Source: Cardiocondyla obscurior
Taxonomy: Eukaryota; Arthropoda; Insecta; Hymenoptera; Formicidae
Assembly (NCBI RefSeq): GCF_019399895.1
Contig: NC_091870.1
Span: 5,315,001 to 5,379,000, forward strand
DNA: 64,000 bases
Reading direction: 5' to 3'
Position 1 is the stretch's first letter, and each line of letters opens with the position of its first letter. This document shows positions 8,374-18,877 of this stretch, in pieces. The notes beneath the pieces are model-generated. The model made no database searches, was not told where the DNA came from, and saw only the letters and a program-made list of their open reading frames with translations. The translations under genes and the position numbers were made by a program.

Positions 8374-11300
8374 AGTCGACCTCTTCGGGGGGTCGGCTAT
8401 AGGAAAGGGGGCCCCGAGGGAGTTATTTTCCAGAAGAATCGGCTATTCTTCACGCGATTTTTGTTTCGCAGGAAAGATTAATGGTAGGAAATGTAATTTC
8501 AGGGTTGACACGGGCTCTGATATTACTATTTTGAGTTCTAGGTTTTTCGGAAAGGGGAATTCAGGTTTACAATCGCTTAGAGAGGGGCTAAGATTTCGAT
8601 ATCCTACAGGGGAAGATGTTTCTATTAGAGGAGAAGCTAAAGTTTCTATGGAGGTAGGGAAATTTGCTTTTGAAATGAGCATGTTTGTAGCGGAGATTTC
8701 GGATGATTGTCTTCTCGGGGCGGATTTTCTGAGGAAGGTTGGTTTTTCCAAAATTTTTGATAAAGCTTTTAGTTCTTGTCGGAATTCTTTGAGGGTGGCC
8801 AGAATCAAACAGACTTCCGGGGTGAATTCTTCTTTTCCTCAGAAGCTTTTTGAAGAAAGCTTAAAAGAATTAAATGATGAGCAGAAGAATGTAGCTTCTT
8901 TATTCTTTAGAGAATTCCAGGGGACATTTTCGGAGGAAATTGTTGCAGGGAATTGCGAATTAGTGAAACATAAGATTGATGTAGCGGACGCTCTTCCGAT
9001 TAGACAGGTTCCTCGTCGGATTCCTTTTCGAATGAGGGATGAGGTTGATGGAATTATCGAAGATATGAAGAACCGTGGGGTAATTGAGGAGTCGCAAAGT
9101 CCTTGGGTTTCTCCAGCAGTTTTAGTCAAAAAGAAGGATGGGACAATTAGATTCTGCGTCGATTATAGGAAAGTTAATGCGGTCACGGTAAAAGATTCTT
9201 TTCCTCTTCCGAGGATAGATGATATTCTAGATCGTTTGGCTGGGAATTCCTGGTTTGCTACTCTTGATCTTAAGAGTGGGTATTGGCAAATCAAGATGGA
9301 TCCAAGAGACAAGGAGAAAACGGCTTTTTCCGTAGGAAAAGGACTTTGGCAATTCACTGTCATGCTTTTTGGTCTCACAAATGCTCCGGCAACTTTTGAA
9401 CGGTTTATGGAAAGGGTCTTGGAAGAGCTTCTTTCTAAGAGTTGTTTTGTATATTTAGATGATGTAATAGTTTTTGGAAAAAGTTTCGAAGGACTTATGG
9501 AGAATCTTAATGAAGTGTTTCTTCGTTTAAGAAAATTCAATTTAAAAATTAATCCAGGGAAGTGTGTTCTTTTCAGTAGGAAAGTTAAGTACTTGGGTCA
9601 TGTGGTTTCTTCAGAAGGGGTAGCTACTGATCAGGAGAAAGTAGCAGCAGTGATAGATTGGCCAGTTCCTCATACGAAGAAGCGATTGAGAAGCTTCTTA
9701 GGTTTTTGCTCATATTATCGGAGATTCGTGAAAGGTTTTTCTTCAATAGCAAAGCCACTTTATTCTTTGACGGGAAATTTGGTAAAATTTTCTTGGACGG
9801 ATGACTGTCAAAAGGCTTTTGAATCCTTGAAGCGGGCCTTAAGTTCTCCTCCAGTGTTAGCGTTCCCGAAGGAGGAAGGTCAGTTTATTTGAGATACTGA
9901 CGCTTCTGGAATAGTAATCGGGGCTGTTCTTTCACAGAAGCAAGGAGATGAGAAGAAAGTTATAGCGTATTTCAGTCGGGTTTTATCAAAGTCTGAAAGA
10001 AATTATTGTGTTACTCGACGCGAGCTTTTAGCCATCGTTGATGCAGTTAAATCTTTTCGTCATTTTCTTTTAGAAGGGAAATTTTTAATTCGTACGGATC
10101 ATATTTCTTTAAGGTAGCTCTTGTCTTTTAAGGAACTCGAGGGCCAGTTAGCTCGTTGGGTAGAAAGGTTACAACAATTTCAGTTCGAAATTGCTTACAG
10201 GAAGGGGACTTCTCACGGGAATGCCGATGGCTTATCGAGGCGACTTTGTGGAGCGGAAAACTGTCGGTATTGTTTTAAGGTTGAGCAAAAGAGTCTTTCT
10301 GAGGGAGGTGAGAATGTGGCTCGAATAGTCTTCCAAGTAGAAGAATTAGATCTTTGGAAAAAGGATCAGCGGGAAGATCCGAGTCTGAATGTTTTAATAC
10401 AGGCGAAGGAGTCTGGGGAACGTCTTTCCCGTTCGGGATTTTCTTCTTTAGATACAACGGGAAGAGTTCTTAATTCATATTGGGATTCCCTTGTTTTAGA
10501 GAACGGAGTTCTTTATAAGAAGTGGATAGCTCCGAATTTGAGGAAGGTGCTGTTTCAGTTAGTGGTTCCTCGTAAACGGATTAAAGAGGTTCTGACTGAT
10601 GCCCATGATTCTCCTTCGGTTGGGCACTCGGTCGGGATCAACAAGACTCTAGATAGAATTCGAAAGCGTTTTTATTGGGTTTCTTGTAAACAAGATGTAG
10701 AAGATTGGTGTCGTTCGTGTTCGGTTTGTTGTTCAAAGAAGGGACCTTCCGGCAAAGGAAAATCTCCTTTGCAAATTTACAATGTTGGATCTCCGTTTCA
10801 GAGATTACAGATGGACGTTCTTGGTCCTTTTCCTATATCTTCTTCTGGAAATAGGTTTCTTTTGGTAATTGTTGATTGTTTTTCTAAATGGGTGGAAGCA
10901 TTTCCGGTGAAGAATATTAGGACAAAAACGGTAGCTGAGGTTTTTGTTAGAGAAATTATTTCGAGATTTGGAGTTCTTGAGGAAATACATACGGATCAGG
11001 GACGAAATTTTGAGTCCGGTCTTTTGACAGAGTTGTTGAATCTTTTGGGAGTTAGGAAAACTGGGACTACTGCTTCACATCCACAATCGGATGGGCAGGT
11101 GGAGCGACAGCATCGTACAGTTTTGGAATATCTTTCAAAATTTGTTTCAGAAAATCAATAAGATTGGGATCGTTGGATTTCAATGTTTTTGTTAGCTTAT
11201 AGGTCTTCGAAGCATGAGGTTACTGAGGTTTCTCCGGCGGAGCTTTGTTTTGGCAGGGATTTAAGGTTACCGTTAGATTTGACGCGGGGAATGCCTCCTC

Positions 11301-11653
11301 AATCTTCTCAGTTTTCAGCTTCTCAAGGAGAGTTTGTTAGGGGTTTAAGACAAAAGCTTGATGAAATCCATTCTCAAGTCAGGAGGAAGATGACGGTTAA
11401 GTCCTCTCGTGTTAAGGCGTTTTATGATAAGAATGTTAGGGATATTTTATTCCAAGAGGGACAGAAGGTTTGGTTTTTTAATCTTTGTAGAGTTAGAGGT
11501 AAGGCTCCTAAGTTACAAAGTAATTGGGAAGGACCTTACTTGATTTTGAAAAAATTAGGGGAGGTGGTGTTCTGTATTCAGAAGTCGCCTAAGCATAGGA
11601 AAAAAGTCGTTCATGCGGATAGGTTGGCTCCGTATTTTGAAAGGAAAAATTAA
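8374..11653 (+). pseudogene. Gypsy A Pol: protease, RT, RNase H, integrase
   Basis: One frame encodes in order protease (FRVDTGSDITILS at about 8503-8541), RT with catalytic motif A (ATLDLKSGYWQI) and CFVYLDDVIVF, RNase H (DTDASG), the integrase HHCC region (HDSPSVGHSV, CRSCSVCC) and the integrase core (QMDVLGPF, HTDQGRNF, DGQVERQH), then a C-terminal domain to 11653. In-frame stops interrupt it at 9890-9892 (TGA, also present in copy B), 10118-10120 (TAG, a Trp codon in copy B) and 11159-11161 (TAA, a Lys codon in copy B). The protein would copy and integrate the element. As it stands, copy A cannot make a continuous Pol. Confidence 0.9.
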
Positions 11654-12111
11654 ATAGATTTTGGGGGCCGTGTTTGTTTTTTTGGGGGGGAAAATTGATT
11701 TTTTAGATACTGCTTTTCTTCTTTTTCTCTTTTGAGGAGGAGTTTAACTAGACGGGGAGGAAGGAGAATTTTCTTCAGGAGAAACGTGTTCCGCCCCATT
11801 TCGAGATGAAGGAAGACTTTTCGCTAAGAAGACTGTTCTTCCCATGGTTTTTGATCTGTGGTTTTCCATGGGACGAAGGGCTAATGCCGGAACAGAAACT
11901 TGGGGAGACCTTGAGTCGGAGGGTCCACAGAAAGTTATGCCCCCCCCTTGTTTGAAGATTTTAATTTCGAGAAAAGGAGCAGCGGAATCGAGCTAAAAGC
12001 CAAGGACAGAAGATTCTTCGCGTCGTTTCGTGGTGTTCAAGAACTTGGACAGGAGTCCAAGATGGAACAGGAAGCCACGGAGGCCCCCCCCTGATTGTCG
12101 GGGCGACAATC

Positions 12112-12132
12112 TGGAGGAAGGGGGGGGGGGCG
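12112..12132 (+). other. Polypurine tract of Gypsy A
   Basis: GGAGGAAGG followed by a long G run ends directly before the 3' LTR. This is the expected primer site for plus-strand DNA synthesis. Confidence 0.75.
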
Positions 12133-12423
12133 TGTTACGCCCGGTATACGGAGCAGCATGAAGCTGCCGGCTCGCTCCGAGGTTTCGGTTCCCCGTTGCC
12201 AAAGGAACGAAGATGTTTGATTATGGTTAAAATGACAGTTCTGCCCGTGTCTCGTATCGGTGCAGACGTTGTATCGTTTGTTTGCTCTTTTATTAAATCG
12301 TTCTCGTTCATTTTATAAAGACGTCTTTCTTTCTTTCGCGGAGCTCAGGCGCCGCGAGTGTGAGTGAGTGAGTGAAAGAGACGCGAACGCGGAGACGCTC
12401 GCCGACCCGTTCTCGGCGTAACA
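12133..12423 (+). repeat. 3' LTR of Gypsy A
   Basis: Begins TGTTACGCCCGG and ends TCTCGGCGTAACA, followed by the ATAT target duplicate at 12424-12427. Confidence 0.92.
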
Positions 12424-12469
12424 ATATATTACAAGATTTGATTTATTACCGTTTACTCAAATATTTCAG

Positions 12470-12600
12470 ATTAATAATCTATGTGAGTTTAACTCGTGTT
12501 CTCAATTATGTATAATGAATAAAAATTAAGAATATACATGCGCTTGTATTTTGTCTAAGGAATTAAATCTCGATAATCGTACTTGTGTGATTTGTGTGTT
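12470..12600 (+). pseudogene. EGF-like exon of the LDL-receptor-like relic
   Basis: After an ATATTTCAG acceptor at 12461-12469 the frame reads INNLCEFNSCSQLC, then KN-stop-EY, then CACILSKELNLDNRTC. The cysteine spacing and the DNRTC ending match EGF modules of LDL-receptor relatives and resemble the EGF block at 5110-5234. It lies 47 bases beyond Gypsy A, so the retrotransposon split this gene. The in-frame stop shows the gene is dead. Confidence 0.65.
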
Positions 12601-13027
12601 ACACAATAAATGGATTGGGAGCATATGTTAATAAAGTTAATTTTTCTGCTATAAATTGGATGTTCATATTTCCTTCCCAAACAGTTAGAAGAACGTCTTA
12701 CATTTTTTGCGATAATAGTCGAGATATAAATTTAAAAAATACTAATATTTTTGGGCGATAGACCGCTGCTCTTATTCCATCGCGTGACTTACTCGACGTA
12801 TGTATGGATGGGCAATTGATCGGCGGCTAGGCAAGCGGAAAATGCTCGAAAGTTTTTTTATTAAAAAAGATTTTGTACATGTAGCGCTTGCGCCATCTTG
12901 GAAATAACGAAGCGTTGAGTATGAGCCTTAAACTATGTCTTTATTTACACTTATGTACAGTTTTAATTTTGGAGTTATCTCAAATCGCACCACTAAGGTG
13001 CTTTCCACAAAAACCGAAGAAGTCGAG
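12601..13027. other. Unassigned; contains the 3' region of the next minus-strand ORF
   Basis: No exon recognised. At about 12940 the minus strand has an AATAAA polyadenylation signal (plus strand TTTATT), about 90 bases beyond the stop of the minus-strand ORF at 13028. Confidence 0.4.
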
Positions 13028-13690
13028 TTAGACCCGACGTTCTCGGTAGGATATATGGGGTGCCGTTAAAGTGACTTTAATCGGCCCCCATTTCTCGTCC
13101 CCCGGGTAGGCTATCGGTTCAGAGTCCGAAGCGGACGTAGTTGCCCACGGGTCGGTTTGCGTCCCGACTTCCGTGGTCCGCGGCGCGTGCTGGATCGCCG
13201 TAGGGGTCCCGCTGGTCTGAGTTCCCTGTGTGGTCGGCAGAGGCCTCGGCGTCGAGGGGAGTCGGTACCGCGGGCTCGTCAAGCGGTAGGCCCGGATGTC
13301 GCCGGGGATCAGGGCCGACAGCGGAGGACGCGTCAGCTGCGGCGGCGGTAGCCGCAGTGGACACGGGGCCCAAGGTCTTAGTGCCACTGGCGGTAGCCCT
13401 CGTGGCAGCAGAGGCAGCACCGGTTACGGCTGTGGAGGTCCGGCTGCTACTGGTTGCTCCGACTTCGGCCTCACAATCAGCAGCGACTGCCCCGGCGGAA
13501 AGGTCTCCACAGCGATGACCCGGGGTGTTAGCGGCCCTGTGGTGCTGTCGGGAGAGCTGGCGTCCTTCGGCTGCGGCTTCCGTCTCCCTCGCCTCACTTT
13601 CCGCCTCCTGGGTAGACCAGGGTCCTCGCTCCCTACTTCTACGTTCATGCAGAGTTCGATCGAGACCGAGCCTCTGCGATTACAGTTCAA
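13028..13690 (-). pseudogene. Basic, proline-rich ORF with a KWGPI C-terminus (unknown family)
   Basis: A minus-strand frame of about 220 codons is broken by one TAA (13424-13426). It starts MNCNRRGSVS, has a basic block (RRRKVRRGRRKPQPK), a proline/leucine-rich middle and a conserved-looking end, DEKWGPIKVTLTAPHISYRE. The decayed ORF near 21.7 kb ends DDKWGPIQVTLTASHISFRE, so this is a repeated gene. A TATA-like box lies upstream (13851-13857) and AATAAA downstream. I do not recognise the family. It is probably an accessory ORF of a retroelement or its LTR. Confidence 0.55.
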
Positions 13691-13850
13691 AAGCGGCTAG
13701 CTTGCGGTGCTTATCTGGCACTATCGGTTAGGATGTGTTCTAGACTGGCTTAATGCAGGCTGAAGCGAAATCCGATCGTTATCTCGCTCCTTAAGTAGGA
13801 CCTGTAAAGTGATCTTACTTCCGAGAGAGCCGCGCCGCCTAGCGGCGAGC

Positions 13851-13946
13851 TTTATACTACTCGGCTTTTCTATGCCTGCCGGGTCACTATCCGGCAGGTG
13901 CTTGTGGCGCACTTGCATGGTCGCTGTGGCGCATTTGCATGGTCGC
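13851..13946 (-). promoter_or_regulatory. Putative promoter of the minus-strand KWGPI ORF
   Basis: On the minus strand a TATAAA (13851-13857) lies about 160 bases before the ATG. Just upstream are a hairpin (CCTGCCGG / CCGGCAGG at about 13875-13896) and two direct 22-bp repeats (13903-13924 and 13925-13946), each with an octamer-like ATGCAA core. The layout fits a compact promoter or a U3 region. Confidence 0.4.
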
Positions 13947-15082
13947 CACAGTACACCATTTCTTAGAATTGCAATTAAAAACAAATTTTAAGTTAAGGCA
14001 GATTGCCGTGGATTGGATCACAGGAAATATATATTTTACTGGTACGAATAATAACCGTGTGGAGTGTGCAACAATAACAACGGCAGGAACTGCACTGTAT
14101 TAATTGATGGACTTTCTAGCTATTTTTTTCTATTATACGTCTGCACAGAGCATCCAGAGAACGTCAAATATTGGCGAGCTTGACGTGTAAAAGCGATGTA
14201 AGGATCTAACATCCTTTATGGAAAGTCTGCTGTAGGCGACGAAGGAGTCCGGGGTCGGCAAGGACGGGCTGCTTGTTGCAAACGAACTTAGGAGTTTTTC
14301 GGTGATTATTAAGCTACACATTTTAGTATCACCGAGACATTGTTATGCTAATTACTATTTACGCTGTTACGCGTCCCGCTCTGGTATACCATGTACAACG
14401 TCTATAACATAGAAAATACTTATCTGGATGTTAGTGTAATGTAATGTTATGTGGAAGGTGTTTGAGTTAGATTAGGTGTTACCTTATCAAGATCATCTGA
14501 CGCATGCTTCTTTAATTATATGTTTCTCGTTACTAATATATAATTTTGAAAATAAAAAATAATATCGTCGACATTCACGAAGGATCGAATAGGAAGGGTT
14601 CTCAAAGACAACCCGAGAAATAATGGTGCTTAGAAAACACAGAATGATACGAATAAAACAGAGAATCGAAGGCGATACGGTTTCGCTTGTATTTCAAACT
14701 TCTTAAGGGCGCGCACGAAAGAGAAAAAGCTCAGAATTGTTAAGTCAGCATCTTACTGTCTCTAGAATGTTAAACTCACCGCGATTTTACCGGCTCCTAT
14801 CTAATTGCGGCCAAAATGTAGATGTCAGAAGATGGAATCTGCCAACGAAAATTATTGCTATCTAGATGGGTGAGGCGTTTGCGTGGCTGTAATCTTGATT
14901 TTTTTCTAAAGCAGTAAAATATGTAAACGATAACCCCCACTTGTAGCAAGAAGCTTGGACAGTCAGTTTATGAGGTAGGTGGAAGGTTTTCCACAGTTTC
15001 TAAGCGAAATTTTCTGTCTAACTCTGTCTAACTGATCTCCGGCTGGCTGGCTATCTCCACCGCTCACAAAAAAAATATATAT
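13947..15082. other. Unassigned AT-rich sequence
   Basis: No exon or repeat pair recognised. It separates the minus-strand ORF from the first recognisable exon of the period relic. Any upstream period exons would have to lie here, and I could not find PAS-domain coding sequence. Confidence 0.4.
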
Positions 15083-18053
15083 TGATCACGGCAACAGCTT
15101 TAAGTTGTATACCGAAATTGAACAACAATTTATTCTAAGTCTCTACAATATACTTGTGAAGGAATCACGCAATCCCTTGTTACAAGAGCACGACAGCGTG
15201 ATGCTCGGTGAAATCTCGCTCTATCATGAAAACTACGACAGCAACTCTTTCACGGAAATGCCACCCAGTTACAATCAGCTCAATTACAACGAAAACATCG
15301 AGTGGTTTTTCAAGAGCAGCTCTCTGGTTGTGACTATATACGGCAGCGACGAAAAGAACATCAACTAGAGCAACGACGAAGGCAGTAAGCGTCGTTTTTT
15401 TTTTTTTTTTTTACATATAATTTAAATAAGTCGCCGATAAATGGCAGCGGGGCAAGTGGTAGCGGTAGCGCGGAAAAACTTAGCAGCGGTACCAACAATA
15501 AAACCAGCACGGCGAGCCGGGGCAACACGTCTAACACCGCCAGTAACAGTAACACCGCTACGGAAAGCTTCAAGCTCCCCACACTCACAGAGTCGTTACT
15601 GAATCGCCACAGCGAAGACATGGAATACCTAATGATGCAGAAACACCGGGAGCTACTCTCCAGCATTAAGAACAACGACAAGCTGAAGGATACACGCATC
15701 GAGACAGATAAGGCAAACGCCACAGATCAGAGCGTTTATTACGTTAATCAGGGCCACGGAGTAAAAAAAAGTGGCAGTCACAGCTGGGAGGGTGACAATT
15801 TCAAGGTAGAAGCCTTATAGGAAACTAATTTTGTTTTCAAATAATTCTCATTAAATAAAAATAAATGTAACAGCGGATATATAAAATGAAACTTATACAA
15901 ATTTAAATAGTAATATATGTTATTGCAGATATTGAAGTATGATAAAATCTCGAAGACGAGTATGGCAAGCCCAGTGAATCTTATGACTACCGTCACCAGT
16001 TTGAGTGTAGATCAATCGACCGTAGTACAAACGGGGACGAATATTAATCTGTAGCCACTGTTATCGGTTACCGTACCTTCTACCGCACCTCCACAACCCT
16101 GTATTTTCTCTCACAAGTAAACGAGCTCTTTTAAAATACTAACAGCATAAAATATAATTATATGGATTGTAACGGAAATAATAATGAAGATTATAATTTT
16201 AGTGCCAATTTGGAGGCTGTATCAAGACTTCCACTACTCTTATCAGTGATACCGGTGTACTACATGCCGGTACAGCAATCCAGCGAGTTAACCACGACAA
16301 TGTCGTCATCGTAAGTGAAGTTGGGTCCGTCATCGTTGCAATCGACGCAATCGGTACAACAAAGTCCTTACAGTAAGTGTCTAACGCGACAAAAAAAAAA
16401 AAGAAAATATCAATTTAAATTAAAAACAATTTTCTATTTTTTTCTTTTCGTTTTTCTTGTGATTGTTCTATGTCTCCAAGTAACACGCGGGTTGAGATTT
16501 TTAAAAGAGATTTTCCCAAAACAAAATTTAGAAAGGAATTGAATTCGATTTAAATCAACTATCAAGAAATAAGTTTTTTTATAAGGAGCTACAAAAGAAT
16601 TTTAGTGTTTGCTCCAGTATCTTATGTCGCGACGGCGATGACTGGGTGATTTATCCGGCTGTGATTGGCACATCTCAATCGCCTGCTATGATGTACCGAC
16701 CTTTTTTAATACTCAAGCAAGCACCGGCGGCTACAACGTGCGAGAACCAGCAGCTCAATGACAAGTATTTCGATCGCAAACGACCGGTCAGTCAGACGAC
16801 CAGCGTCAAAGCCGAGCCGGAAAGCATAATGGCCATATCCGAGTCCTTAAAAATGGTAACATTATTGTACCGAATCTTATAATTTTTTTTTATTAAATAC
16901 TGGAACAAACAATAGCCCACGACGTTCCCGTTTTAAAATTTGTATATAAAAAAAAATTACGTCCGATTTGCGGAACACACGCTCACCTTCCCTCCAACCT
17001 CGGGCCAACTATCCGTCTATAATTAAAACAATTAAATCGTTTATTACACAAAATATAGGAAGTAACCTTTGGTATAATTATAATTTTTCAATAAGATATT
17101 ATTTTAACGCTGATTCTAATAGGTTCTATCACCCAGAGAACTATTCTCGTCATGTGTGAGCAAAGACGGAGGGTGCTCAAGCGTGATGGACTTCTTGAAA
17201 CCAGTGGTCACAAAAGAGCATTGTCGGCTGATCGATTACAACGGGGACGAATCGAGCTTGTTTAGCTTCTACAGCAGCTTTTTGTACAAGAGCAGCAATA
17301 GCAGTTGCAATCCGGATCAAAAGACGTGTGAGGTATGTTCCAAGGTAGAGAATCAAACGGTGCAATTCTCGAAAAACGTCCAAGAAGCGTCTCAATTTTT
17401 TGTACGTTTTTTTATTATTTTTTTTATAACTCTAATGCAATATATACTAATATCTAAATATTTCCGTGCTACGCTGTACAAATTTAAATATGCAGGAACA
17501 TACTAAATGTCATCGAGGAATGCAAAGAAGGGATCCACCTTGGTTGGAGGACGTTCAATTTACACCAGAATTAATCTACAAATACCAGATACATCCAAAG
17601 ACATTGAACAAAGTGCTAAAAGCTGACTTAGACACGATGAAAAATTTTAATCAACCATTATTGGTAAACGATTAACTAGGGCAATTCTATCTGGATCTGG
17701 AGATGGAAAGTTTCGGCACCGAGCTTATTCTCGAAGAAGGAATTACGTCGAGCGGAAGCGACAGCGGAAGTAGCAATGGTAGCTGGACTGAATCGCAGGT
17801 GAGAGAAATTATTAAGAACGCGTCGCGGCATCGAATCAGGTTTGTTTGAAATATTTTTTGTGCCATTACGCGACTTACCCGATTTACTTACAGCACAAGC
17901 AGAGGGGAAGAATGATAAAGCATGACAAACTAGTGATGGTTCATGAAAAGAATGCACCTTTACCGCCTCCATTGTCAACTCTGTACTTTGCCAGCATTCA
18001 CAAAAGTTTCAACCGATTCGTTACTAACAATTTTAAAAGGTGCTCCAAAAGTT
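15083..18053 (+). pseudogene. per: period (circadian clock) gene relic, 3' half, introns retained
   Basis: A series of exons matches the C-terminal half of insect PERIOD, the transcriptional repressor of the circadian feedback loop. Blocks in order: 15083-15382 (EMPPSYNQLNYNENIEWFFK), about 15430-15808 (DMEYLMMQKHRELL, then KKSGSHSWEGDNFK), 15929-16131, about 16201-16373 (IPVYYMPVQQSSE), about 16600-16855, 17124-17401 (DESSLFSFYSSFLYKSSNS), 17496-17838 (RRDPPWLEDVQFTPELIYKY, then LEEGITSSGSDSGS) and 17894-18053 (HDKLVMVHEKNAPLPPP). GT-AG junctions are visible at several borders, so it is a gene duplicate and not a retrocopy. In-frame stops lie at 15366-15368, about 16051-16053, about 16312-16314 and about 17673-17675. 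PAS domains are absent from the window. Confidence 0.8.
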
Positions 18054-18877
18054 AGTGTTTATTTTATCACACTTCCATTACTTTCAAATAAATTTGGATC
18101 AAATCTAAATTAATTTTTTCAGTCAATCAATAATTTTTTTAAAAAAAGGAAAGGTTTTAAAACAAATTGATTTATGCGTATAAGCAGCAAAATAATTAAC
18201 GGTTTTGAATAACGCTATTTCGATTGTTATACTTGCATTTACGGAAGGATAATTTTCTATCTAAGAGTAAAAAGACGATCAAGATACATCATAAATGTTA
18301 TAAGACAGATTAATTGAAGGTACAAAGTTCAGAAAGACTTTTAAAATTGCCTTAGTCAAGCAGCGAGTACACTTTACAAAATTCTTAATGCGAAATCGAA
18401 TATATAATCTATGTATAATATCTATATGAGATTCACATAACATTGCATTATATTTAGGTATGTAGTAAATAAATACCTGCGAAAAAGTCACGTAAAGAGT
18501 AATCAATATTTTATATTTCTAAAAGCGATAGATAAGCGACATATGATATAGCTGTGCGAAAAATCTTACAATCATCTTCGGGCTCGCAGCAAACAAACCT
18601 CGCAAAAACAAAAGACCAAGCAGTGAGCGATCGGACCTGGTCAAGGGTGTATCTTAAACTAATAAATACTTCTTTTTTTGAATAATTCTACTTTATTTTC
18701 GCTCAACTTCAATTTCACCTTCTTACAATATCAGAAGTGGGATTATCAAGCCCAATTGAAAGAATCGAGATTGACGATCGGAAACACTAACCGCGAGAAG
18801 TTGACAATAAAAAGAAACGGGAAGTGTATGTGTGAAGTGCCCAGGCATAAGTTTGAAAGTGGTTATCGCAATCTCCA
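18054..18877. other. Unassigned sequence; likely includes the 5' LTR of Gypsy C
   Basis: AT-rich without exons. The last 250 bases look like the end of an LTR: an AATAAA at about 18660, then CTTACAAT followed by ATCAGAAGTGGGATT at about 18730, which resembles the leader after many Gypsy LTRs. The left LTR border could not be fixed, and no partner LTR is in the window. Confidence 0.4.

Larger units (their letters stand above)
7014..12423 (+). mobile_element. Ty3/Gypsy retrotransposon, copy A
   Basis: A full-length element: LTRs 7014-7305 and 12133-12423 (TGTTACGCC to GTAACA), a tRNA-Pro-type primer-binding site, Gag, a CCHC domain, protease, RT, RNase H and integrase, and a G-rich polypurine tract. 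It is flanked by ATAT at 7010-7013 and 12424-12427. It interrupts the LDL-receptor-like relic. By eye the two LTRs differ at roughly ten positions, so the insertion is not very recent. Three in-frame stops break pol. A near-identical minus-strand copy (B) lies at 22167-34419. Confidence 0.95.

Noticed and set aside
9163..9540. Minus-strand ORFs across Pol (also at 24200-24901)
   Set aside because: They mirror the RT coding frame and have no start context or domain of their own.
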